From assembly GCF_014174475.1 (NCBI RefSeq), contig NZ_JACJUD010000006.1, positions 284,644-348,643 on the forward strand: DNA of 64,000 nucleotides, written 5' to 3'. Below, one piece after another: positions 8,143-15,879 of the stretch (its first letter is position 1; every line of letters starts with the position of its first letter). The notes under the pieces are model-generated. The model saw only the letters and a list, made by a program, of their open reading frames with translations, was not told where the DNA came from and ran no database searches. Made by a program: the position numbers and the translations under genes. This DNA comes from Aquipseudomonas ullengensis. GTDB lineage: Bacteria; Pseudomonadota; Gammaproteobacteria; Pseudomonadales; Pseudomonadaceae.

Positions 8143-9102
8143 GTGGACAAGATCCTCCACCAGCCCCTGGGCGGCAATGAAATGCCCCGTTTCGGCGGCA
8201 TCGCCACCATGATGCGCCTGCCGCATATCCAATCCGACGAACAACTCAACCAGCTGGACGCCGCGTTCGTTGGCGTGCCGCTGGACATCGGCACCTCGCT
8301 GCGCTCCGGCACCCGCTTCGGCCCGCGCGAGATCCGCGCCGAGTCGGTGATGATCCGCCCGTACAACATGGCCACCGGCGCCGCGCCGTTCGATTCGCTG
8401 AACGTGGCCGATATCGGCGACGTGGCGATCAACACCTTCAACCTGCTGGACGCCGTGCGCATCATCGAGGAGTCCTACGACAAGATCCTCGACCACGGCA
8501 TCCTGCCGCTGACCCTGGGCGGCGACCACACCATCACCCTGCCGATCCTGCGGGCGATCAAGAAGAAGCACGGCAAGGTCGGCCTGGTGCATATCGATGC
8601 GCATGCCGACGTCAACGACCACATGTTCGGCGAGAAGATTGCCCACGGCACGACCTTCCGCCGCGCTGTCGAGGAAGGCCTGCTCGATTGCGACCGCGTG
8701 GTGCAGATCGGCCTGCGCGCCCAGGGCTACACCGCCGAGGACTTCAACTGGAGCCGCAAGCAGGGCTTTCGTGTGGTCCAGGCCGAAGAGTGCTGGCACA
8801 AATCCCTCGCCCCGCTGATGGCCGAAGTCCGCGAGAAAGTCGGCGGCGGCCCGGTGTACCTGAGCTTCGACATCGACGGCATCGACCCGGCCTGGGCGCC
8901 CGGCACCGGCACCCCGGAAATCGGCGGGCTGACCACCATCCAGGCCATCGAGATCGTCCGTGGCTGCCAGGGCCTGGACATCATCGGCTGCGATTTGGTC
9001 GAGGTCTCGCCGCCCTACGACACCACGGGCAACACCTCGCTGCTGGGCGCCAACCTGCTCTACGAAATGCTCTGCATCCTGCCGGGGGTGCAGCGCAAAT
9101 GA
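8143..9102 (+). CDS. gbuA: Guanidinobutyrase (ureohydrolase family)
   Basis: A 319-residue Mn-dependent ureohydrolase that should split 4-guanidinobutyrate into urea and GABA in the arginine/agmatine catabolic network. Metal ligands are visible in LGGDHTITLPI, HIDAHADVND and LSFDIDGIDPAWAPGTGTPE. I chose the GTG at 8143 (MDKILHQPLGGNEMPRFGG), with GAGG 6 nt upstream, because it gives the 319-residue length of P. aeruginosa GbuA. It is the first gene of an operon with an NTF2-like protein (4-nt overlap) and an NCS1 permease. Agmatinase or guanidinopropionase are alternatives, but the LysR neighbour and gene order favour GbuA. Confidence 0.86.
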   Translation: MDKILHQPLGGNEMPRFGGIATMMRLPHIQSDEQLNQLDAAFVGVPLDIGTSLRSGTRFGPREIRAESVMIRPYNMATGAAPFDSLNVADIGDVAINTFNLLDAVRIIEESYDKILDHGILPLTLGGDHTITLPILRAIKKKHGKVGLVHIDAHADVNDHMFGEKIAHGTTFRRAVEEGLLDCDRVVQIGLRAQGYTAEDFNWSRKQGFRVVQAEECWHKSLAPLMAEVREKVGGGPVYLSFDIDGIDPAWAPGTGTPEIGGLTTIQAIEIVRGCQGLDIIGCDLVEVSPPYDTTGNTSLLGANLLYEMLCILPGVQRK

Positions 9103-9491
9103 CTGCCACCGAACAGGTACTGGCGGCCGCCCGCGAACTGGTGCGGGCCTTCGCCAACAATGACACCGAGGCCTACTTCGCCGCCTTCAGCGAAGATGCC
9201 AGTTTCATCTTCCACACCTGCCCGCAGCCGCTGCTGTCACGCGCCGCCTACCAGGCGCTGTGGCAGGAGTGGCAGGCCGACGGCTTCGAGGTGCTGAGCT
9301 GCACCTCGAACAACCCGTGGGTCAGCCTGCAGGGCGATACCGCCCTTTTCATCCACGACGTCACCACCCACCTGCAGGTGGGCGGCGAGCGGATCGAAAG
9401 CCTGGAGCGCGAGACCATCGTGTTCCGAAAACAACAAGAACAGGGCCGTTGGCTGGCCTGCCATGAGCATTTGTCGGCGATGCCGGAGTAG
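9099..9491 (+). CDS. NTF2/SnoaL-like protein, hypothetical
   Basis: A 130-residue cytoplasmic protein with the cone-shaped NTF2-like fold pattern: helix LAAARELVRAFANNDTEAYF, then FSEDASFIFH, and a sheet-rich second half. Its ATG overlaps the gbuA stop (ATGA), and the NCS1 permease follows. PAO1 has a comparable small protein in the same place (PA1420, from memory). No catalytic residues can be assigned; the coupling suggests it assists guanidinobutyrate breakdown or binds a guanidino compound. Confidence 0.8.
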   Translation: MTATEQVLAAARELVRAFANNDTEAYFAAFSEDASFIFHTCPQPLLSRAAYQALWQEWQADGFEVLSCTSNNPWVSLQGDTALFIHDVTTHLQVGGERIESLERETIVFRKQQEQGRWLACHEHLSAMPE

Positions 9492-9532
9492 CTAGCTGCC
9501 GCCACACTGATAGTGCCCCCGGGAGAGAATGC

Positions 9533-11047
9533 ATGAACAACAATAAGCAACACGCCATCACACAGATAGAAGCCTTCGGGGTCGAACAGATCCCCGCTGG
9601 CGAACGCAGCGCCAAACCGCTCGACCTGTTCCGCCTGATCTTCGGCGGCGCCAACACCTTTTCCACCGCCGTACTGGGCAGCTTCCCGGTGATCTTCGGC
9701 CTGTCGTTCGAGGCCGGCGCCTGGGCGATCCTGCTCGGCGTGCTGGTCGGCTCGATCATCCTCGCGCCCATGGGCCTGTTCGGTGCACTCAACGGCACCA
9801 ACAACGCGGTGTCTTCCGGCGCTCACTTCGGTGTGCACGGGCGGGTGGTCGGCTCGTTCCTCTCGCTACTCACCGCCATCGCGTTCTTCTCGCTGTCGGT
9901 GTGGAGTTCGGGCGACGCCCTGGTCGGCGGCGCCAAGCGCCTGGTCGGCCTGCCGGAAACCGATCTCAGCCTGGGCCTGGCCTACGGCCTGTTCGCCGTG
10001 CTGGTACTGGTGGTGTGTATCTACGGCTTCCGCTTCATGCTGTGGGTCAACAAGATCGCCGTGTGGGCCGCCAGCCTGCTGTTCCTGCTGGGCGCCGCGG
10101 CCTTCTTCGGGCCGTTCGACGCCGCCTTCGCCGGCAGCGTGCAGCTGGGTCAGCCAGGCTTCTGGGCCTCCTTCATCGGCGCCGCCCTGCTGGCGATGAG
10201 CAACCCGGTGTCGTTCGGCGCCTTCCTCGGTGACTGGTCGCGCTACATCCCGCGCGAGACCTCGCAGAAGCGCATCATGCTGGCGGTGATCGGCGCCCAG
10301 TTGGGCACCCTGATTCCGTTCTTCTTCGGCCTGATCACCGCCACCATCGTCGCCCTGAAGGCACCGGACTACATCGCCAGCTACAACTACGTCGGCGGCC
10401 TGCTGGCCGTATCGCCGACCTGGTTCTTCCTGCCGGTGTGCCTGATCGCGGTGATCGGCGGCATGTCCACCGGCACCACCGCGCTGTATGGCACCGGTCT
10501 GGACCTGTCCAGCGTGCTGCCGCGCCTGCTCAGCCGGGTGCAGGCCACCCTGCTGATCGGCGTGCTGTCGATCGCCTTCATCTTCATCGGCCGCTTCGCC
10601 TTCAACCTGGTGCAGAGCGTGTCGACCTTCGCCGTGCTGATCATCACCTGCACCAGCCCGTGGATGGTGATCATGATCCTCGGCCTGCTGGTGCGCCGCG
10701 GCTTCTACCACGCCGATGACCTGCAGGTGTTCACTCGCGGCCAGCGCGGTGGCGCCTACTGGTTCCACAACGGCTGGAACTGGCGCGGCATGGGCGCCTG
10801 GATTCCCAGCGCGGTGGTCGGCCTGTGCTTCGTCAACCTGCCGGGGCAGTTCGTCGGCCCGCTCGGCGAGCTGGCGGGCGGCATCGACATCAGCCTGCCG
10901 GTCACTCTCGGCCTGGCGGCGGCGCTGTACCTGTTGCTGCTGAGCCTGTTCCCCGAGCCCGCCGAGGTCTATGGCCCCAAGGGTCCACGCTGGATCAAGG
11001 CGGGCAAAGCCGGCACGCAGCCGATCGCAGGCGCTGAAACGGCCTGA
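9533..11047 (+). CDS. NCS1-family permease, probable guanidino compound importer
   Basis: A 504-residue inner-membrane transporter with about twelve hydrophobic segments. The N-terminal signature LFRLIFGGANTFSTAVLGSF and the loop GALNGTNNAVSSGAHFGVHG are typical of the nucleobase-cation-symport-1 family. RBS GGGAGAG lies before the ATG at 9533. Third gene of the gbuA operon, so guanidinobutyrate or a related guanidino compound is a likely substrate (inference); family members usually carry purines, cytosine, hydantoins or allantoin. A strong hairpin follows at 11061-11100. Confidence 0.85.
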   Translation: MNNNKQHAITQIEAFGVEQIPAGERSAKPLDLFRLIFGGANTFSTAVLGSFPVIFGLSFEAGAWAILLGVLVGSIILAPMGLFGALNGTNNAVSSGAHFGVHGRVVGSFLSLLTAIAFFSLSVWSSGDALVGGAKRLVGLPETDLSLGLAYGLFAVLVLVVCIYGFRFMLWVNKIAVWAASLLFLLGAAAFFGPFDAAFAGSVQLGQPGFWASFIGAALLAMSNPVSFGAFLGDWSRYIPRETSQKRIMLAVIGAQLGTLIPFFFGLITATIVALKAPDYIASYNYVGGLLAVSPTWFFLPVCLIAVIGGMSTGTTALYGTGLDLSSVLPRLLSRVQATLLIGVLSIAFIFIGRFAFNLVQSVSTFAVLIITCTSPWMVIMILGLLVRRGFYHADDLQVFTRGQRGGAYWFHNGWNWRGMGAWIPSAVVGLCFVNLPGQFVGPLGELAGGIDISLPVTLGLAAALYLLLLSLFPEPAEVYGPKGPRWIKAGKAGTQPIAGAETA

Positions 11048-11060
11048 TCGTCGACCGCTA

Positions 11061-11100
11061 GAAACAGAAAACCCGGCGCATGGCCGGGTTTTCTGTTTCT
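11061..11100. terminator. Bidirectional terminator between the gbu operon and rpiA
   Basis: Perfect inverted repeat GAAACAGAAAACCCGGC / GCCGGGTTTTCTGTTTC around a short loop, ending in T-rich sequence on both strands. It lies 14 bp after the NCS1 gene and 37 bp beyond the convergent rpiA stop, so it probably ends both transcripts. Confidence 0.88.
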
Positions 11101-11136
11101 ACGCTGCCCGAACGTCAGTCCGGGCGACGCGCGGGC

Positions 11137-11808
11137 TCAGACCTTGAGCGTCTTTACACCGTCAGGAGTGCCGAGCAGCAGCAGGTCGGCCGGGCGCGCG
11201 GCGAACAGGCCGTTGGTGACCACGCCAACGATGGCGTTGATATCGCGCTCCAGGCCCACCGGGTCAGTGATGCTCATGTTGAACACGTCGAGGATGATGT
11301 TGCCGTTGTCGGTCAGCACGCCCTCGCGGTACACCGGGTCGCCGCCCAGCTTGACTAGCTGGCGGGCCACATGGCTGCGGGCCATGGGGATCACTTCCAC
11401 CGGCAGCGGGAAATTGCCCAGTACCGGCACCAGCTTGCTGGCGTCGGCGATGCAAATGAAGGTCTTGGCCACCGCCGCGACGATCTTCTCGCGGGTCAGC
11501 GCAGCACCGCCGCCCTTGATCAGGTTGAGGTGCTCGTCGCTCTCGTCGGCGCCGTCGATGTAGAACTCCAGCTCGCTGACGCTGTTCAGGTCATACACCG
11601 GGATGCCGTGGCCCTTGAGCCGCGCCGCCGTGGCTTCGGAGCTGGCCACGGCGCCGTCGAAAGCCATCTTGTGCTGGGCCAAGGCGTCGATGAAGCAATT
11701 GGCGGTGGAACCGGTGCCAACGCCGATCACGCTCTTGCTGTCGAGGAACGGGAGGATGTGGTCGACGGCGGCCTGGGCCACTGCCTGCTTGAGCTGATCC
11801 TGGGTCAT
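11137..11808 (-). CDS. rpiA: Ribose-5-phosphate isomerase A
   Basis: A 223-residue enzyme interconverting ribose-5-phosphate and ribulose-5-phosphate in the pentose phosphate pathway. The signatures GVGTGSTANCFIDAL (phosphate-binding loop), DGADE (catalytic acid region) and LIKGGGAALTREKIVA are all present and the length is normal. It is divergent from ilvA, as in PAO1, with about 185 bp between the two starts; no other gene is seen in that gap. Confidence 0.95.
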   Translation of the reverse strand: MTQDQLKQAVAQAAVDHILPFLDSKSVIGVGTGSTANCFIDALAQHKMAFDGAVASSEATAARLKGHGIPVYDLNSVSELEFYIDGADESDEHLNLIKGGGAALTREKIVAAVAKTFICIADASKLVPVLGNFPLPVEVIPMARSHVARQLVKLGGDPVYREGVLTDNGNIILDVFNMSITDPVGLERDINAIVGVVTNGLFAARPADLLLLGTPDGVKTLKV

Positions 11809-11993
11809 CGCGGGGTTCTGCGCCTGGGGAGTACGGGAAGGGGCGAATTATAGCCTCGTAGCCGGCGCAATCGGCTGCGCTTTATCGCCACGCCCTACTG
11901 TAATGGGGTTTTCAGAGCAGACTGTCGGTGGCCGCGGGTTGGAGCGCTGGGGTAGACTCCGAAATCCGTGAAAAGCCCGCCAGTGAAGCCGTG

Positions 11994-13508
11994 ATGCTCG
12001 AACAGTACGTAAAGAAGACCCTCACCTCGCGCGTCTACGACGTCGCCGTGGAAACCCCGCTGCAACCCGCCCGCCAGCTCACCGAGCGGCTGGGCAACCA
12101 GATTCTGCTCAAGCGCGAAGATCTGCAGCCGGTCTACTCGTTCAAGATTCGCGGCGCCTACAACAAGCTGGCGCAACTCAGCCCGGAAGAACTGGCGCGT
12201 GGCGTGGTCACCGCCTCGGCCGGCAACCATGCCCAGGGCCTGGCCCTGGCCGCCAAGCACATGGGCGTGAAAGCCACCATCGTCATGCCGCGCACCACCC
12301 CCGAGCTGAAAGTGCAGGGCGTCCGCTCGCGCGGCGGCAAGGTGGTGCTGCACGGTGACGCCTTCCCCGAGGCGCTGGCCTATTCGCTGAAGCTGGTGGA
12401 GGAAAAGGGCTACGTCTATATCCACCCCTATGACGACCCGCACGTGATCGCCGGCCAAGGCACCGTGGCCATGGAGATCCTGCGTCAGCAGCCGGGCCAG
12501 CTGGACGCCATCTTCGTCCCGGTCGGTGGCGGCGGGCTGATCGCCGGCATCGCTGCCTACGTCAAATACCTGCGCCCGGAGATCAAGATCATCGGTGTCG
12601 AGCCGGATGACTCCAACTGCCTGCAGGCCGCCATGGCCGCCGGCGAGCGCGTGGTGCTGCCAACCGTAGGACTGTTCGCCGATGGCGTGGCAGTGGCGCA
12701 GATCGGCCAGCACACCTTCGATATCTGCAAGACCTATGTCGATGAAGTGATCACCGTCAGCACCGACGAGATCTGCGCGGCGATCAAGGACATCTACGAC
12801 GACACCCGCTCGATCACCGAGCCGGCCGGCGCCCTGAGCGTGGCCGGGATCAAGAAATACGTGGCGCGCGAAGGCGTCAGCGGCCAAGTGCTGGTCGGCA
12901 TCGACTCCGGCGCCAACGTCAACTTCGACCGCCTGCGTCATGTCGCCGAGCGCGCCGAACTGGGCGAGAAGCGCGAGGCGATCATCGCCGTGACCATCCC
13001 GGAGAAGCCGGGCAGCTTCAAGGCCTTCTGCGAGGCCATCGGCAAGCGGCAGATCACCGAATTCAACTACCGCTACCACACCGACAAGGAAGCACACATC
13101 TTCGTCGGCGTGCAGACGCACCCGGAAAACGACCCGCGCGAAGTCCTGGTCAGCAGCCTGCGCGAGCAGGGCTTCCCGGTGCTCGACCTGACCGACAACG
13201 AGCTGGCCAAGCTGCACATCCGCCACACCGTCGGCGGCCACGCGGCAGCGGTGTCCAATGAAGTGGTGCTGCGCTTCGAATTCCCGGAGCGCCCGGGTGC
13301 GCTGTTCAACTTCCTCGCCAAGCTCGGCGGGCACTGGAACATCACCATGTTCCACTACCGCAACCACGGCGCTGCCGACGGCCGCGTGCTGGCGGCACTG
13401 CAAGTGCCGGAAGATGAACGCCACCTGATTCCGGCAGCCCTGGACGCCATCGGCTATCCGTACTGGGATGAAACCGAGAACCCGGCCTACCAGCTGTTCC
13501 TCGGTTAA
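11994..13508 (+). CDS. ilvA: Threonine ammonia-lyase, biosynthetic
   Basis: A 504-residue PLP enzyme that converts threonine to 2-oxobutyrate, the first step of isoleucine synthesis. The PLP lysine is in PVYSFKIRGAYNKL and the phosphate-binding glycine loop is GGGGLIAGIA. Two ACT-like regulatory domains follow at about residues 325-410 (PEKPGSFKAFCEAIG) and 420-500 (PERPGALFNFLAKLG), so this is the allosterically inhibited form. The ATG at 11994 gives the standard length; the frame is open 22 codons further upstream without a good start. Confidence 0.95.
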   Translation: MLEQYVKKTLTSRVYDVAVETPLQPARQLTERLGNQILLKREDLQPVYSFKIRGAYNKLAQLSPEELARGVVTASAGNHAQGLALAAKHMGVKATIVMPRTTPELKVQGVRSRGGKVVLHGDAFPEALAYSLKLVEEKGYVYIHPYDDPHVIAGQGTVAMEILRQQPGQLDAIFVPVGGGGLIAGIAAYVKYLRPEIKIIGVEPDDSNCLQAAMAAGERVVLPTVGLFADGVAVAQIGQHTFDICKTYVDEVITVSTDEICAAIKDIYDDTRSITEPAGALSVAGIKKYVAREGVSGQVLVGIDSGANVNFDRLRHVAERAELGEKREAIIAVTIPEKPGSFKAFCEAIGKRQITEFNYRYHTDKEAHIFVGVQTHPENDPREVLVSSLREQGFPVLDLTDNELAKLHIRHTVGGHAAAVSNEVVLRFEFPERPGALFNFLAKLGGHWNITMFHYRNHGAADGRVLAALQVPEDERHLIPAALDAIGYPYWDETENPAYQLFLG

Positions 13509-13541
13509 CAATCCGCTTCAAGCGACTCGCACAAGGACTCC

Positions 13542-13985
13542 GTGATGGAACATTACACCCTGCTCAAGATCGTCCACAGCCTGGCTGCCGTGCTGTTGCT
13601 GCTCGGCCTGCTGGCGCATGCCTTCATGCTGTGGAAGGCCCAGCGCAGCGGCAATGCCGCCGTGCTGGCGCGCAAGTTGCGCGTCACCCGCCTGTACAGC
13701 CTGCCGGCGCTGGGCCTGGTGGCCCTGAGCCTGCCAATCAGCGGCTGGTGGCTGGTGCACATCGCCGGCTGGCCGCTCGGGCAGCTGTGGCTACTGCTCG
13801 GCGCCGGGCTGTTCGCCCTGCTGATGCTGTTCGGCCTACTGCTGCATGGTCGCCTGAGCGCTTGGCAGGCCCTGGGCGACAGCCCGGCACCGGCGAAGCT
13901 GCTGCGCTTCACCAGCGCCTATGGCGTGCTGTTGCTGGTCCTGCTGCTGGCGCTGTTCGCCCTGATGGGGGCCAAGCCGGCCTGA
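13542..13985 (+). CDS. DUF2269-like small integral membrane protein (first of a pair)
   Basis: A 147-residue protein with four hydrophobic spans and the N-terminal pattern HYTLLKIVHSLAAVLLLLG. The second half has WLLVHIAGWPL-like sequence (SGWWLVHIAGWPLGQLWLLL) that recurs in the next gene. It starts 33 bp after ilvA in the same direction and may be cotranscribed. Its function is unknown; His residues in the first and second spans (VHS, LAHAF) could bind a metal or haem, but this is speculation. Confidence 0.8.
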   Translation: MMEHYTLLKIVHSLAAVLLLLGLLAHAFMLWKAQRSGNAAVLARKLRVTRLYSLPALGLVALSLPISGWWLVHIAGWPLGQLWLLLGAGLFALLMLFGLLLHGRLSAWQALGDSPAPAKLLRFTSAYGVLLLVLLLALFALMGAKPA

Positions 13986-14031
13986 TTGTGATGGTGCCTT
14001 TCTCCAGGGCGCGGCAGCAGGCGGCTCGACC

Positions 14032-14499
14032 ATGAGCCTGTACCTGCTGCTCAAGACCCTGCACATCCTCTCCTCTACCCTGCTGTTCGGCACCGGCCTG
14101 GGCTCGGCGTACTACGCCCTGCGCGCCTGGCGCAGTGGTGAAGTGCAGGTGATTGCCACCACCTTCCGCCATCTGGTGACGGCTGACTGGCTGTTTATCG
14201 CCACCACCGCGCTGTTCCAGCCACTCAGCGGCCTGGCCTTGGCGAAGATCGCCGGCTGGCCGCTGAATCAGTGGTGGTTGCTGTGGAGCGCGGGGCTGTT
14301 CGCCTTCGCCGGGCTGTGCTGGCTGCCGGTGCTGTGGCTGCAGATGCGCGTACGCGACATGGCCACCCAGGCGCTGCGCGATGGCACGCCACTGCCGGAG
14401 CGGGCCAACCAGTACATGCGCATCTGGTTCGCCCTCGGCTGGCCGGCCTTTCTGGCTTTTATCGCAATCTTCTGGCTGATGGTGGCCAAGCCGCTGTGA
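14032..14499 (+). CDS. DUF2269-like small integral membrane protein (second of a pair)
   Basis: A 155-residue protein with four hydrophobic spans and the start LLLKTLHILSSTLLFGTGLG. It shares with its upstream neighbour the early Lys-x-x-His motif and the KIAGWPLNQWWLLWSAGLF segment, so the two look like diverged paralogues. The family (DUF2269) is functionally uncharacterised. It lies 46 bp downstream of the first copy and precedes a repeat and a convergent HAD phosphatase gene. Confidence 0.8.
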   Translation: MSLYLLLKTLHILSSTLLFGTGLGSAYYALRAWRSGEVQVIATTFRHLVTADWLFIATTALFQPLSGLALAKIAGWPLNQWWLLWSAGLFAFAGLCWLPVLWLQMRVRDMATQALRDGTPLPERANQYMRIWFALGWPAFLAFIAIFWLMVAKPL

Positions 14500-14503
14500 T
14501 TGC

Positions 14504-14576
14504 GTAGGGCGGATCACGCTCCATCGATCCACCGAACGGGGCCATTGGTGGATGAACAGAGCGCCATCCACCCTAC
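14504..14576. repeat. Imperfect inverted repeat (GTAGGGCGGATCACGC)
   Basis: Begins GTAGGGCGGATCACGCTCCA and ends with the partial inverse GAGCGCCATCCACCCTAC, with an internal GATCCACC / GGTGGATG pair. It fills the space between two convergent genes. A shorter relative (GGTGGATAAGC / TTATCCACCCTAC) is at 21773-21803. Confidence 0.7.
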
Positions 14577-14578
14577 AT

Positions 14579-15232
14579 TCAGCGCAGCGAAAGCACCGGC
14601 CAGCCACGCTCGGTGGCGATGGCGCGCAGGGTATCGTCCGGGTCCACCGCCACCGGGTGGGCGACCTGCTCCAGCAGCGGCAGGTCATTGCGCGAATCAC
14701 TGTAGAAGTAGCTGTCGTCGAGGCTGTGACCGGTCTGCTGCAGCCACTCGCCGAGGCGCACCACCTTGCCGCCCTGGTAGCACGGCGTGCCGGTGATCTG
14801 GCCGGTGTAACGACCGTCCTGCATGCCGCATTCGGTGGCCAACAGGGTTTCGACGCCCAGGCGGGCGGCAATCGGCGCGGTGACGAAGCGGTTGGTGGCC
14901 GTGATGATCACCAGCTTATCGCCCGCCTCGCGGTGCTGCTGCAGCAGCGCCTCGCCCTTGGCCAGGATGATCGGCTCGATCACCTCGGCCATGAACTCGC
15001 CATGCCACTGCGCCAGTTGCGCCATCGAGGTACGCCCGAGGATCGACTGGCTGAAGTTCTGGTAAGCCACCACGTCCAGCTTGCCGGCGCAGTAGTCGGC
15101 ATAGAAGGCGTCGTTGCGCGCCTGGTACTCGGCCGCGTCGACCAGGCCACGCTGGCAGAGGAATTCTCCCCAGCTGTGGTCGCTGTCGCCGGCCAGCAGG
15201 GTGTTGTCGAGATCGAAAAGAGCAAGGCGCAC
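14579..15232 (-). CDS. HAD-IB family hydrolase (SerB-like phosphatase)
   Basis: A 217-residue phosphatase of the haloacid dehalogenase superfamily. Motif I is LFDLDNTLLAGDSD (nucleophile and acid Asp), motif II is IITATNRFVT, and motif III/IV is YFYSDSRNDLPLLEQV. This HAD-IB subclass resembles phosphoserine phosphatase; the substrate is not known (a histidinol- or other small phosphomonoester is possible). It is divergent from rppH, as PA0335 is in PAO1 (from memory). Confidence 0.85.
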   Translation of the reverse strand: MRLALFDLDNTLLAGDSDHSWGEFLCQRGLVDAAEYQARNDAFYADYCAGKLDVVAYQNFSQSILGRTSMAQLAQWHGEFMAEVIEPIILAKGEALLQQHREAGDKLVIITATNRFVTAPIAARLGVETLLATECGMQDGRYTGQITGTPCYQGGKVVRLGEWLQQTGHSLDDSYFYSDSRNDLPLLEQVAHPVAVDPDDTLRAIATERGWPVLSLR

Positions 15233-15377
15233 GGGGTTTTACCTGCATCGAATGGGTCGAAAAGGGCGCCAGAATAGCCGCTTTCCGCGCAACTGCCCAT
15301 TAGCGGAACCGCGCGTTTGCTGCGCCTGCGGGCTTTGTGGAACAATGCCGAAACATGCGTTTTCGAGGTGTTGTGTT

Positions 15378-15857
15378 GTGATCGACTCCGATGGCTTCCG
15401 CCCCAATGTCGGCATCATCCTGACCAATGATATCGGTCAGGTGCTGTGGGCCCGGCGGATCAACCAGGATGCCTGGCAGTTTCCCCAGGGCGGCATCAAT
15501 CCCCAGGAATCGCCTGAGCAGGCGCTGTACCGGGAACTGAACGAGGAAGTCGGTCTCGAAGAGCAGGATGTGAAGATTCTCGCCTGCACCCGCGGCTGGT
15601 TGCGCTATCGTCTGCCCCAGCGTCTGGTGCGCACGCACAGCCAACCGCTGTGCATCGGGCAGAAACAGAAATGGTTCCTCTTGCGCCTGACCGGTGACGA
15701 GAACCGGGTACGCATGGATGTCACCGGCAAGCCCGAGTTCGACGGTTGGCGCTGGGTCAGTTACTGGTACCCACTGGGCCAGGTTGTCACATTCAAGCGC
15801 GAGGTCTATCGCCGCGCGCTCAAGGAACTAGCCCCGCGCCTGCTGGCGCGCGACTGA
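15378..15857 (+). CDS. rppH: RNA pyrophosphohydrolase (Nudix)
   Basis: A 159-residue Nudix enzyme that removes pyrophosphate from the 5' end of mRNA and thereby triggers RNase E decay. It begins at a GTG (VIDSDGFRPNVGIIL) preceded by GAGGTG. The Nudix box GGINPQESPEQALYRELNEE VGL is intact. The Nudix fold ends in the conserved KREVYRRALKELAP. It is 22 bp upstream of ptsP, the widespread Pseudomonas and E. coli arrangement, so the two are likely cotranscribed. Confidence 0.94.
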   Translation: MIDSDGFRPNVGIILTNDIGQVLWARRINQDAWQFPQGGINPQESPEQALYRELNEEVGLEEQDVKILACTRGWLRYRLPQRLVRTHSQPLCIGQKQKWFLLRLTGDENRVRMDVTGKPEFDGWRWVSYWYPLGQVVTFKREVYRRALKELAPRLLARD

Positions 15858-15879
15858 CCACGGAGTTCGACCCCGAGCC

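Noticed and set aside
11895..13511. 538-codon minus-strand frame antisense to ilvA
   Set aside because: Mirror frame of a well-conserved gene of normal length.
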